The translations under genes and the position numbers were made by a program. Positions 9,121 to 17,592 of a stretch of DNA of 64,000 bases are shown here, one piece after another. The DNA lies in the NCBI GenBank assembly GCA_021832305.1, contig JAKBLB010000005.1, positions 1 through 64,000 of the forward strand, written 5' to 3'. Source of the DNA: Pseudomonadota bacterium. GTDB taxonomy: Bacteria; Pseudomonadota; Gammaproteobacteria; Burkholderiales; Ferrovaceae. A model generated the notes under the pieces. That model was not told where the DNA came from. It made no database searches and saw nothing but the letters and a program-made list of their open reading frames with translations. Positions within the stretch are counted from its first letter, which is position 1. The number at the start of each line of letters is the position of its first letter.

Positions 9121-10830
9121 TCAGGGATGGATGTTACGTCGCATGGCACCTCCCGCCTCTTGACTGCGACTTCCCCGGCTGAAAGGCAGGGACAGAACGC
9201 GGGGAGGTTCAAGGGACAGAAGTTGATAAAGGGTCGTCAAGTTCAGACGATAGAGTCGGTCAAATAATTGAACGCTCTCGGCCGAGTTGTAATCGCCAAA
9301 CCACCAGAACCAGTCAGACCCTTCGCATACAGCCAGTTGACGACTGACCCTATGTTGTTGCTCGGGAGACAGGGTGGGAAGGACGCGATCGTAGGCCACC
9401 TTGGCCTCTACCAGCAGGTCCCAGGCCGCATTCTTGTCGGGATTGCCCATCCAGGTGGTCAAAGATCCGTAAACCCAACTGCCTGCCACCACCTGTTTCA
9501 GGACTGGCAAGTCCATTCCATCAGACTGCTGACACAGGGCACCAAAAGTGACGGGACGAATCAGAGGGTGGGAACCCAGCGCTTGATAGAGGTAATCGAG
9601 AAAATAGTAACCATTGTAAGGGTAGTATTCCCATGCGTTTTCCCCGTCCAGAATGACCGTGACCACCGGATCCCGGTCTTCAGGTGTGGATTCCAGAATC
9701 CTTTCCAGTTGATGAATGAAGTCTTCGGCTGCGTTTTTGCCATCCCATTGCGCATACTCAAACCCGATTCGATCCGAAAGTTGGTCATCCCGGAAAAAAA
9801 CCCGCAACTCATGGCCTTCGATTTTGAACAGATAGGGTTGATAAAGCCACTGTTCTTTGGGCGGGGTTTCCTGTTCCCAGGATAGCCGCAGAGTCTTGGC
9901 CAGAACGTTTTCACTGCTGGCGGTCCATCCAAGACCTTGCGTGGCAAACATTTCCAGAGTGGCGGTGGACAGGGCGCCTTCTCCCGGCCAGAATCCTGTG
10001 GGATTTTGGTCAAACTGTCCATGATAGGCATCGAGTGCTTTCCGGATGTGGTCGATGGCCCGGTTTTCTCCTCCCGGATAAAAATGATGTCGCGGCAAAG
10101 CCAGATGGGGCACGGCTTCTCGCGCTGTGGCAAAGTCCAGGAGAAGTGGAAGGATGGGGTGGGTATTGGGTGTCGTGGACAGTTCCACTTTCCCTGACTC
10201 CTGGAGTGCCCGATAACGCGGCAAAATCGAATTCAGGGTTTCACCGATCAACGTATTCAGGGCCTGCCGATCGGCCAGGGTGTACCCTCCGCCTTGCGCC
10301 ATCAGGCGACCCAGGAGGGGAACCGTCTGGCGCAGGCTTTCTCCCATCCAGGCGAGGTGATACCAAACCAGCAGGTCCGCCAGAAACTGTCCTGAAACGT
10401 AGAGCGCAGGCTCCGCATCGTCTTTCTGGAAACGTTGGATACAGTCACGCAATCGGGCATAACCAGGAAAAGGGTCGATCATCTTGGGAGCATGACAACG
10501 CAGACAGGTCCCGATCAGGGAATGGCGTTCTGCCAATGAAAGATCTTCCAGCGAAGGGGTGACCAGCCAGCGCAAGAGGGGGTCACGCCAGACTCCGGAA
10601 TGAAATTGTTCCGCATAATCCACCAACTGCTCCATCAGGGACGGAACCAGATTCACCACGACCGGCAGATCTGGATAACGCTCCAGATGAGCCGCCATGT
10701 CCGTATAATCTTTCAAGGCGTGCAGATAGGTCCAGGGCAGTTCGAATTCCCGGGTCAGAGCGTTGCGATAATCCGGTTGGTGCATGTGCCAGCACAGGAT
10801 GAGTTTCAGGGTACGTGTCTTTTCCATCAT
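9121..10830 (-). CDS. GH57 glycoside hydrolase
   Basis: About 569 residues from the ATGATG pair at 10830. The ORF track extends upstream, but that part overlaps glgC in another frame. The family motif CWHMHQPDYR is at the N-terminus, the likely nucleophile Glu lies in GFWPGEGALS, and the likely acid/base Asp in DGENAWEYY. This is a different GH57 subgroup from its neighbour. Members are annotated as amylases or glucan-modifying enzymes; substrate specificity cannot be set from sequence. It sits 19 bases after glgC and 11 before the other GH57 gene, so the three are probably co-transcribed. Confidence 0.82.
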   Translation of the reverse strand: MMEKTRTLKLILCWHMHQPDYRNALTREFELPWTYLHALKDYTDMAAHLERYPDLPVVVNLVPSLMEQLVDYAEQFHSGVWRDPLLRWLVTPSLEDLSLAERHSLIGTCLRCHAPKMIDPFPGYARLRDCIQRFQKDDAEPALYVSGQFLADLLVWYHLAWMGESLRQTVPLLGRLMAQGGGYTLADRQALNTLIGETLNSILPRYRALQESGKVELSTTPNTHPILPLLLDFATAREAVPHLALPRHHFYPGGENRAIDHIRKALDAYHGQFDQNPTGFWPGEGALSTATLEMFATQGLGWTASSENVLAKTLRLSWEQETPPKEQWLYQPYLFKIEGHELRVFFRDDQLSDRIGFEYAQWDGKNAAEDFIHQLERILESTPEDRDPVVTVILDGENAWEYYPYNGYYFLDYLYQALGSHPLIRPVTFGALCQQSDGMDLPVLKQVVAGSWVYGSLTTWMGNPDKNAAWDLLVEAKVAYDRVLPTLSPEQQHRVSRQLAVCEGSDWFWWFGDYNSAESVQLFDRLYRLNLTTLYQLLSLEPPRVLSLPFSRGSRSQEAGGAMRRNIHP

Positions 10831-10849
10831 ATGGAATTCAGAGTGCTTC

Positions 10850-12133
10850 CTAACCAGGGTGATAATTGCGTTGATTGAGCATTTCGGCAGTGATGAGCGT
10901 GATGCCGTTTTCCGAAACGTAAAAACGCTCCCGATCCTGTATCGGATCCATGCCTGCCACCAACCCTTCGGGAATGATACAGCCACGGTCGACAACCACC
11001 CGTTTCAACCGTGCATCCTTACCTATCCGAACATTGGGCAAGATCACCGCATCTTCCACCAGGGCATTGGCATTGACATGAACATCTGAAAACAGCACGG
11101 AGCGTCGCACCACTCCTCCGCTGATGATATTGCCGCCGGAGATCAGTGAATCCACGGCGTACCCCCGTCGTTCATCCTCGTCGAAGACAAATTTGGCGGG
11201 GGGGAATTGCTCCTGATAGGTCCAGATTGGCCAGTTCTTGTCATAAAGATTGAGGTCGGGAATGACCTTGGTCATTTCCATGTTGGCATCCCAGTAGGCA
11301 TCCACTGTCCCTACGTCGCGCCAGTAAGGGGCAGTGTCCGGTTCGCACACGCAACTTTCCTCAAAAGGTTGTGCAAAGACGCGATGGCGCGGAACCAGCC
11401 AGGGAATCAGATCATGACCAAAATCATGGGTGGAGGTGTCGTCCTCTGCATCACGGATCAATTGATCCAGAAGGAAATCGGCACTGAATACGTAGATCCC
11501 CATACTGGCCAGGGCACGACTGGGGTCCTCGGGCAGAGGGTTGGGATGTTCGGGTTTTTCATCGAAAGCCACGATCCGTCTTTCGGTATTGACCGTCATC
11601 ACGCCAAAGGCCGAGGCTTCCTCGACGGGTACCGTCAGACAGGCAATGGTCATATCCGCCTGAGTGCTGACATGAGCCGCCAGTAACTTGCCGTAGTCCA
11701 TCTTGTAGATATGATCGCCAGCCAGAATGATGATGTGGCGCGGAGCATGTCCCCGCAGGATGTCGATGTTCTGGTAGACCGCATCTGCAGTCCCCTTGTA
11801 CCACTCCTCTTGCATACGCTGCTGGGCCGGAAGCAGTTCCACGAACTCATTGAATTCACCACGCAGAAAACTCCATCCATGCTGGATATGCTGAATCAGA
11901 CTATGTGCTTTGTATTGGGTCACGACCCCGATGCGACGGATGCCAGAATTGATGCAATTGGAAAGAGGGAAATCGATGATGCGAAACTTGCCTCCGAACT
12001 GGACGGAAGGCTTGGCTCGCCACTTGGTCAGGTCCTTCAGGCGGGAGCCGCGGCCACCCGCCAGAATGAGTGCCATGGTGTTCTTGGTCAGTACGCTGAT
12101 GAATCGTTCAGAAGCAATATCACGGGGGCTCAT
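10850..12133 (-). CDS. glgC: Glucose-1-phosphate adenylyltransferase
   Basis: ADP-glucose pyrophosphorylase of about 427 residues, forming ADP-glucose from ATP and glucose-1-phosphate, the committed step of bacterial glycogen synthesis. The nucleotidyltransferase signature LAGGRGSRLKDLT, the KGTADAVYQN segment and DHIYKMDY are present, followed by a C-terminal left-handed beta-helix region (SGGNIISGG). The start at 12133 is chosen for its AGGAG six bases upstream; the track start at 12160 lacks one. It is the first gene of a leftward group with two GH57 genes and diverges from glgB across a 103-base spacer. Confidence 0.95.
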   Translation of the reverse strand: MSPRDIASERFISVLTKNTMALILAGGRGSRLKDLTKWRAKPSVQFGGKFRIIDFPLSNCINSGIRRIGVVTQYKAHSLIQHIQHGWSFLRGEFNEFVELLPAQQRMQEEWYKGTADAVYQNIDILRGHAPRHIIILAGDHIYKMDYGKLLAAHVSTQADMTIACLTVPVEEASAFGVMTVNTERRIVAFDEKPEHPNPLPEDPSRALASMGIYVFSADFLLDQLIRDAEDDTSTHDFGHDLIPWLVPRHRVFAQPFEESCVCEPDTAPYWRDVGTVDAYWDANMEMTKVIPDLNLYDKNWPIWTYQEQFPPAKFVFDEDERRGYAVDSLISGGNIISGGVVRRSVLFSDVHVNANALVEDAVILPNVRIGKDARLKRVVVDRGCIIPEGLVAGMDPIQDRERFYVSENGITLITAEMLNQRNYHPG

Positions 12134-12192
12134 AACGAACTCCTGTTGAGAAAAAAACAATCACGAAATGAAATATCACTACGTACTCCAGG

Positions 12193-12204
12193 CCATTATA
12201 ATGG
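12193..12204. promoter_or_regulatory. Palindromic TATAAT box shared by divergent glgC and glgB
   Basis: The 12-base perfect palindrome CCATTATAATGG lies in the middle of the 103-base glgC-glgB spacer and presents TATAAT on both strands. It lies 35 bases before the glgB start and about 60 before the glgC start. No convincing -35 hexamer was found at 16-18 bases on either side, so a shared -10 or an operator are both possible. Confidence 0.4.
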
Positions 12205-12236
12205 AATCCTTTGTAAAAATATGACAGGGATGGATT

Positions 12237-14420
12237 ATGGCTCCTCATTATAACGATAGTGCCCTGCAAAAAATTTTGCAGGGCCTCCATCACGACCCAT
12301 TTCATCCCTTGGGAATTCATGCCTCGGGTCATGGCAAATGGCATTGGCGCTTATTCCTGCCTTACGCCCAGGAAGTTGAAATATGGACCGGGAGTCAGTG
12401 GGAAGCAGCCCCGCAGGTTCATGACCAAGGCTTCTTTTGCTGGAAGGGGGCGATCTGCCCTCCCCGCCCCGGTCGCTATCGACGCCGTGAAGATGGCATC
12501 GAAATGGAAACCTGGGATCCCTATACCTTTCAACCCCTATTGAGTGACCATGACCTGTACCTCTTCAGTGAGGGGCGTCTTCTCCAGTTGCACACCATGC
12601 TGGGTGCCCAGTATGTCACTGTAGAGGGGGTATCGGGCGTTCGTTTCGCGGTTTGGGCACCCAATGCCGAACGCGTGAGCGTGGTCGGGATCTTCAATCA
12701 CTGGGATGGCCGTCATCATCCCATGCGGGTGCGGAGTCCCCATGGCGTGTGGGAGTTGTTCGTGCCCGACCTTGCTCCCGGAACACTCTACAAATTCGAG
12801 ATCCGTAATCGTCATCAGGGACATGTGCACCTCAAGACCGACCCCTGTGGACTCCAGTTCGAACCTCGTCCCGGAACGGCGGCCGTGGTAACGGAACCTT
12901 CTGCCCATCTCTGGAACGACGGCCCATGGATGTCTGAGAGAGCCCGAAAAGACTGGCTACACGCGCCCATGAATATCTATGAAATCCATCTGGGTTCCTG
13001 GCGGAAACCCTGGGATCGGGATTTTCATACGTTTACTCAAATTGCCGACCAGTTGATTCCCTACGTCGTCGAGTTGGGTTATACACACATTGAACTGCTC
13101 CCCATCAGCGAACATCCCCTGGATGAATCCTGGGGCTATCAGACTACTGGATATTTCGGCGTTACCCGTCGATTCGGTTCACCGGACGATCTGCGCTATT
13201 TTATCGACCGATGTCATCAAGCAGGGATTGGCGTATTGCTGGATTGGGTACCCGGTCACTTCCCCAAGGATGACTTCGCCCTGGCCCGCTTCGATGGTAG
13301 CGCACTTTATGAACATGAGGATCCCCGTCTGGGTGAACACCAGGATTGGGGGACCTACATCTTCAATTATGGACGCAATGAAGTACGCGGGTTTTTGTTG
13401 GCCAACGCCCATTTCTGGTTGTCAGAATTCCATTTTGATGGCTTGCGCGTCGACGCGGTGGCTTCCATGCTCTATCTGGATTACTCTCGTGCTGCCGATG
13501 CCTGGATTCCCAACCGTTACGGTGGCCGAGAAAACCTGGAAGCCCTGGCTTTCCTGCGCGAGATGAATGAAATGGTCCACGGTCAGTTTCCCGGAGCCCT
13601 CACCCTGGCCGAGGAATCGACCTCCTGGCCCATGGTTTCCCGACCGGTTTATGTGGGAGGACTGGGATTCTCCATGAAATGGAACATGGGCTGGATGAAC
13701 GACACCCTGAGTTATTTTTCGAAAGATCCGGTTTACCGTCGTCACCACCAAAATGCATTGACCTTTGGACAACTCTATGCCTATTCCGAGAATTTTGTCT
13801 TGCCTTTTTCCCATGACGAGGTCGTGCATGGGAAGAAATCCTTGCTGGACAAGATGCCCGGAGACTCCTGGCAACGTTTCGCCAATCTGCGTTTGCTGTT
13901 TCTGTATCAAATGACTTCGCCTGGCAAGAAACTCAACTTCATGGGTAATGAATTTGGTCATGGGGGGGAATGGCAGGTCAAAAGCGAACTGGACTGGAAA
14001 CTGCTGGAACATCTCCAACATCGAGGAATACAGCGTTTAAGCCATGATCTCAACCATTACTACCGCCAACATCCGGCATTGTTTGAACTGGATTTTGATC
14101 CCGCTGGTTTCGAGTGGGTGGACTGCAATGACCACGCTCAATCGGTCCTCAGTTTTTTGCGCAAGGCACGGGATGGTCGCACGTTGCTGATCATTTTCAA
14201 CTTCACGCCCGTTCCCCGTCCCAATTATCGCGTGGGCGTTCCTTGTGCAGGGGCCTGGCACGAATGCGTGAACAGCGATTCCCATCATTATGGCGGCGGG
14301 AATCTGGGCAACCACGGGCGGCTGTGGACTGCACCCATTCCCTGGAATGGATTCGCCCAATCCTTGTCCCTGACACTCCCCCCCCTGGGCGGTTTGATTC
14401 TTGAACCACAAGCCCATTGA
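12237..14420 (+). CDS. glgB: 1,4-alpha-glucan branching enzyme
   Basis: 727 residues, the normal length of a GH13 branching enzyme with an extra N-terminal module. The CBM48-like region (FAVWAPNAERVSVVGIFNHW) is near residue 140. The catalytic regions are GLRVDAVASML (nucleophile Asp), LAEEST (acid/base Glu) and FSHDEVVHGKKS (third carboxylate). It introduces alpha-1,6 branches in the cytoplasm. An AGGGATGG precedes the ATG. It leads the rightward glgB-pgi-glgA group and diverges from glgC. Confidence 0.96.
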   Translation: MAPHYNDSALQKILQGLHHDPFHPLGIHASGHGKWHWRLFLPYAQEVEIWTGSQWEAAPQVHDQGFFCWKGAICPPRPGRYRRREDGIEMETWDPYTFQPLLSDHDLYLFSEGRLLQLHTMLGAQYVTVEGVSGVRFAVWAPNAERVSVVGIFNHWDGRHHPMRVRSPHGVWELFVPDLAPGTLYKFEIRNRHQGHVHLKTDPCGLQFEPRPGTAAVVTEPSAHLWNDGPWMSERARKDWLHAPMNIYEIHLGSWRKPWDRDFHTFTQIADQLIPYVVELGYTHIELLPISEHPLDESWGYQTTGYFGVTRRFGSPDDLRYFIDRCHQAGIGVLLDWVPGHFPKDDFALARFDGSALYEHEDPRLGEHQDWGTYIFNYGRNEVRGFLLANAHFWLSEFHFDGLRVDAVASMLYLDYSRAADAWIPNRYGGRENLEALAFLREMNEMVHGQFPGALTLAEESTSWPMVSRPVYVGGLGFSMKWNMGWMNDTLSYFSKDPVYRRHHQNALTFGQLYAYSENFVLPFSHDEVVHGKKSLLDKMPGDSWQRFANLRLLFLYQMTSPGKKLNFMGNEFGHGGEWQVKSELDWKLLEHLQHRGIQRLSHDLNHYYRQHPALFELDFDPAGFEWVDCNDHAQSVLSFLRKARDGRTLLIIFNFTPVPRPNYRVGVPCAGAWHECVNSDSHHYGGGNLGNHGRLWTAPIPWNGFAQSLSLTLPPLGGLILEPQAH

Positions 14421-14451
14421 CCTCCCTTCCTTCATTTCTCGAGGAGAAAAA

Positions 14452-16110
14452 ATGTCTGCGTTGACGAATAGCCCCGTTTGGCAAACCTTGATAAAGCACC
14501 GTGCATCACTTGCGCCCCTCACCCTGCGTCAGTTATTTGCCGAAGATCCGGATCGCTTTGATCGATTCAATGCCAGTGCTGGCCCCTTCTTTCTGGATTA
14601 CTCAAAGAATCTTGTGACCCCCGAGACCCTGGATCTGCTCCTGAATCTGGCTCAGCAAGCCAATCTTCCACAGGCCATCCAGAAAATGTTTGCGGGCGAT
14701 CCCATCAACCGGACAGAACATCGAGCCGTACTTCATGTGGCCCTGCGTGCAGGACAAGGGGCCCCACCCCTGAAAGTGCAAGGACAGGATATCCGGGCCG
14801 AGGTGCAACAGGTTTTGAAACGCATGGAGATTTTCGTCAATCAGGTCCGTTCTGGGGAATGGCTCGGTTATGATGGACGTCCCATCACCGATGTGGTCAA
14901 TATCGGGATTGGGGGTTCCGATCTGGGCCCGGCGTCAGTCATGACCGCCCTCCCTGCCGATTGCACGGGTCCGCGCGTCCATTATGTCTCCAATGTAGAC
15001 GGGGCACATTTGACCTACACCCTGAAATCCCTTGACCCCGCTCAAACCCTCTTCGTGGTGGCCTCCAAGACTTTCACCACCCAGGAAACCTTGCTCAATG
15101 CCCATTCTGCACGGAGTTGGTTCCTGGCTGCTGCGCAACATGAACAGCATATTGCGCAACATTTCGTGGCCCTTTCGACGAATGAAGTCGAGGTACGCCG
15201 TTTTGGCATCGACCCTCGGCATATGTTCGGATTCTGGGACTGGGTCGGAGGGCGCTATTCACTGTGGTCGGCCATCGGACTTTCCATTGCATTGGGCATA
15301 GGAATGGACAAGTTCAGTGAATTATTGGCTGGAGCTCATGAAATGGACGAACATTTTCGGACCGCCCCGCTGTCCCGGAATCTACCCGTCCTCATGGGAT
15401 TGATCGGTCTCTGGTATATCAATTTCTTTGGTGCTCAGACCCACGCCATTCTTCCCTACGATCAGGGGCTCGAACGTTTTGTCGCGCACATTCAACAAGT
15501 CAGCATGGAAAGCACAGGGAAATCCGTCACCCTGGATGGCGAAACGGTGGATTACGCTACTGGAGCGGTAGTTTGGGGAGGAGCGGGAACCAACGGGCAG
15601 CATGCCTACTATCAATTATTGCACCAGGGTACTCACCTGATTCCTGCCGACTTTCTTCTCCCGCTACGCAGTCGTGCCCCACTGGGGATACATCACCAGG
15701 TATTGACGGCCAACGTTCTGGCGCAAAGTGAAGCCCTCATGCGCGGCAAGACCAAAGATGAAGCGCGCCAGGAATTGCTTGCCCAAGGCATGTCTGGAGA
15801 GGTTTTGGAAGCCTTGCTCCCGCATAAGGTCTTTCCCGGCAATCGTCCCAGCAATACCCTTCTTTTTGAGGAACTCACTGCCCATACGCTGGGGGGCCTA
15901 TTGGCATTGTACGAACACCGCACCTTCGTGCAAGGAATTATCTGGAATATCAATACGTTCGATCAATGGGGGGTGGAATTGGGCAAACAGTTGGCGCGCT
16001 CCATCGAACCCGAACTGTCTGAACAGGGAACGACTTCCGCGCATGACGGTTCCACCGGCGGTTTGATTTACCATATTCGGGACGTTCTTTTCGGCTCATC
16101 CCGGGGTTGA
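14452..16110 (+). CDS. pgi: Glucose-6-phosphate isomerase
   Basis: About 552 residues. Interconverts glucose-6-phosphate and fructose-6-phosphate, feeding glucose phosphate to the glycogen enzymes around it. Family signatures are visible: NIGIGGSDLGP, the LPYDQGLERF segment and GGAGTNGQHAYYQLLHQGT. The ATG at 14452 follows GAGGAGAAAAA, a strong ribosome binding site; the track start at 14401 lies inside glgB. It sits 31 bases after glgB and its stop overlaps the region just before glgA, so the three genes form an operon. Confidence 0.96.
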   Translation: MSALTNSPVWQTLIKHRASLAPLTLRQLFAEDPDRFDRFNASAGPFFLDYSKNLVTPETLDLLLNLAQQANLPQAIQKMFAGDPINRTEHRAVLHVALRAGQGAPPLKVQGQDIRAEVQQVLKRMEIFVNQVRSGEWLGYDGRPITDVVNIGIGGSDLGPASVMTALPADCTGPRVHYVSNVDGAHLTYTLKSLDPAQTLFVVASKTFTTQETLLNAHSARSWFLAAAQHEQHIAQHFVALSTNEVEVRRFGIDPRHMFGFWDWVGGRYSLWSAIGLSIALGIGMDKFSELLAGAHEMDEHFRTAPLSRNLPVLMGLIGLWYINFFGAQTHAILPYDQGLERFVAHIQQVSMESTGKSVTLDGETVDYATGAVVWGGAGTNGQHAYYQLLHQGTHLIPADFLLPLRSRAPLGIHHQVLTANVLAQSEALMRGKTKDEARQELLAQGMSGEVLEALLPHKVFPGNRPSNTLLFEELTAHTLGGLLALYEHRTFVQGIIWNINTFDQWGVELGKQLARSIEPELSEQGTTSAHDGSTGGLIYHIRDVLFGSSRG

Positions 16111-16112
16111 TC

Positions 16113-17564
16113 ATGAATATTCTCTTTTTGACTTCTGAAATACATCCCTTGATCAAGACAGGAGGACTGGCCGATGTATCCCGTTCTCTTCCTCTTGCCT
16201 TGCACGCTCTGGATCATGAAGTACGTATCCTGTTACCCAATTACACGAGCGTACAGTCGCAATTGCCTGATGTGCACTGCATTCTGGAGAATTTTCCGGA
16301 GGGATTGCTTCCTGCGCCCGCGCGCTTGCTGGAGGCTACCTTACCGGATACCCCACTGACGCTCTGGATTCTGGATTGTCCGGAACTTTTTGAACGCTCG
16401 GGTGGCCCGTACCAGGATGAAGAAGGGAATGATTGGTCGGACAATCCTGCCCGTTTTGGCGCCTTATGCACCGCCGGGGCCTGGCTGGCTCAACAGGCAG
16501 GGTCGCGTCTGAATTGGGCCCCGGCGCTGGTTCATTGTAATGACTGGCAAACCGCTCTGACTCCGGTCCTGATGAAACTTTGGGATTGCCCGGTGCCCTC
16601 GGTACTCACCATTCACAATCTGGCTTTCCAGGGAAATTTCCCTGCCCACTGGTGCGCATCCCTGCATCTGCCCAGTTCCGAATTCCATATGGAAAGCCTC
16701 GAATTTCATGGTCAGTTGTCCTTTCTGAAGGCGGGTATCGTACACGCAGATCAGATCACCACCGTCAGTCCGCGTTATGCCAGAGAAATCCAGACTCTCG
16801 AGATGGGCTGTGGAATGGATGGATTGCTGCGCCGACGCGCCTCCGCTTTGAGCGGTATCCTGAATGGCATCGACGAATTATGGGACCCGGAAACGGATGT
16901 TTTCCTCCCGGTCCATTACACGGCCAGAAAACTTCAGGGAAAAGCGCGACTCAAGAAACATCTACAGATGAAAATAGGGTTACCTGTCCGTCCTGATGCC
17001 TTGTTGATCGGAATGGTCAGTCGTTTGACCTGGCAAAAAGGAATCGATCTGGTGCTCGATACACTGGAGGATTGGCTCACGGACGAAGTTCAAGTCGTCG
17101 TCTTAGGCAGTGGCGAGACCGAAGTGGAAAGACAGTTGGCCCACTGGAGCAGTCGCGCTCCCGAACGCGTCAGGGTGATCCTGGGATTCAATGAAGTCCG
17201 GTCCCATGAAATCATTGCGGGGGCGGATCTGTTTTTGATGCCCTCTCGTTTTGAACCCTGTGGATTGGCACAGATGTATGCCATGACCTATGGGACCCTG
17301 CCCCTGGCCCGTGCTACCGGGGGATTGGCGGATACCATCATCCCCTATCAGGCAGGGAGCCAACCCGTGGAAGGGACGGGCTTTCTTTTTGAGAATGCGG
17401 ATCCCCAAGACTTTCATGGTGCCCTCACACAAGCCTTGGCCTGCTTCCACCAGAAGGAAGTATGGCAACGATTGATGCGCCACGCCATGGCACGGGATTT
17501 CCGCTGGAATAAAGCGGCGTTGGAGTACCAAACGCTTTACCAGACTCTTTTATCCGCGCCGTGA
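16113..17564 (+). CDS. glgA: Glycogen (starch) synthase, ADP-glucose type
   Basis: About 483 residues, GT5 family. The ADP-glucose-binding KTGGLADV motif is at residues 15-22, and the C-terminal GT-B domain has the SRFEPCGLAQMYAM motif. It elongates alpha-1,4-glucan from ADP-glucose made by GlgC. ATG at 16113 is preferred over the TTG at 16107, which overlaps the pgi stop. It is the last gene of glgB-pgi-glgA and converges on glgP with a GC-rich hairpin between them. Confidence 0.95.
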   Translation: MNILFLTSEIHPLIKTGGLADVSRSLPLALHALDHEVRILLPNYTSVQSQLPDVHCILENFPEGLLPAPARLLEATLPDTPLTLWILDCPELFERSGGPYQDEEGNDWSDNPARFGALCTAGAWLAQQAGSRLNWAPALVHCNDWQTALTPVLMKLWDCPVPSVLTIHNLAFQGNFPAHWCASLHLPSSEFHMESLEFHGQLSFLKAGIVHADQITTVSPRYAREIQTLEMGCGMDGLLRRRASALSGILNGIDELWDPETDVFLPVHYTARKLQGKARLKKHLQMKIGLPVRPDALLIGMVSRLTWQKGIDLVLDTLEDWLTDEVQVVVLGSGETEVERQLAHWSSRAPERVRVILGFNEVRSHEIIAGADLFLMPSRFEPCGLAQMYAMTYGTLPLARATGGLADTIIPYQAGSQPVEGTGFLFENADPQDFHGALTQALACFHQKEVWQRLMRHAMARDFRWNKAALEYQTLYQTLLSAP

Positions 17565-17569
17565 GCCCC

Positions 17570-17591
17570 CCCTCCTCAATGGGGAGGAGGG
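17570..17591. terminator. Hairpin between convergent glgA and glgP
   Basis: CCCTCCTC (17570-17577) pairs with GAGGAGGG (17584-17591) across a six-base loop. It starts six bases after the glgA stop and ends one base before the glgP stop codon. There is no T-tract on either side, so it may block or shape the 3' ends of both transcripts rather than act as a classical intrinsic terminator. Confidence 0.45.
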
Positions 17592-17592
17592 A

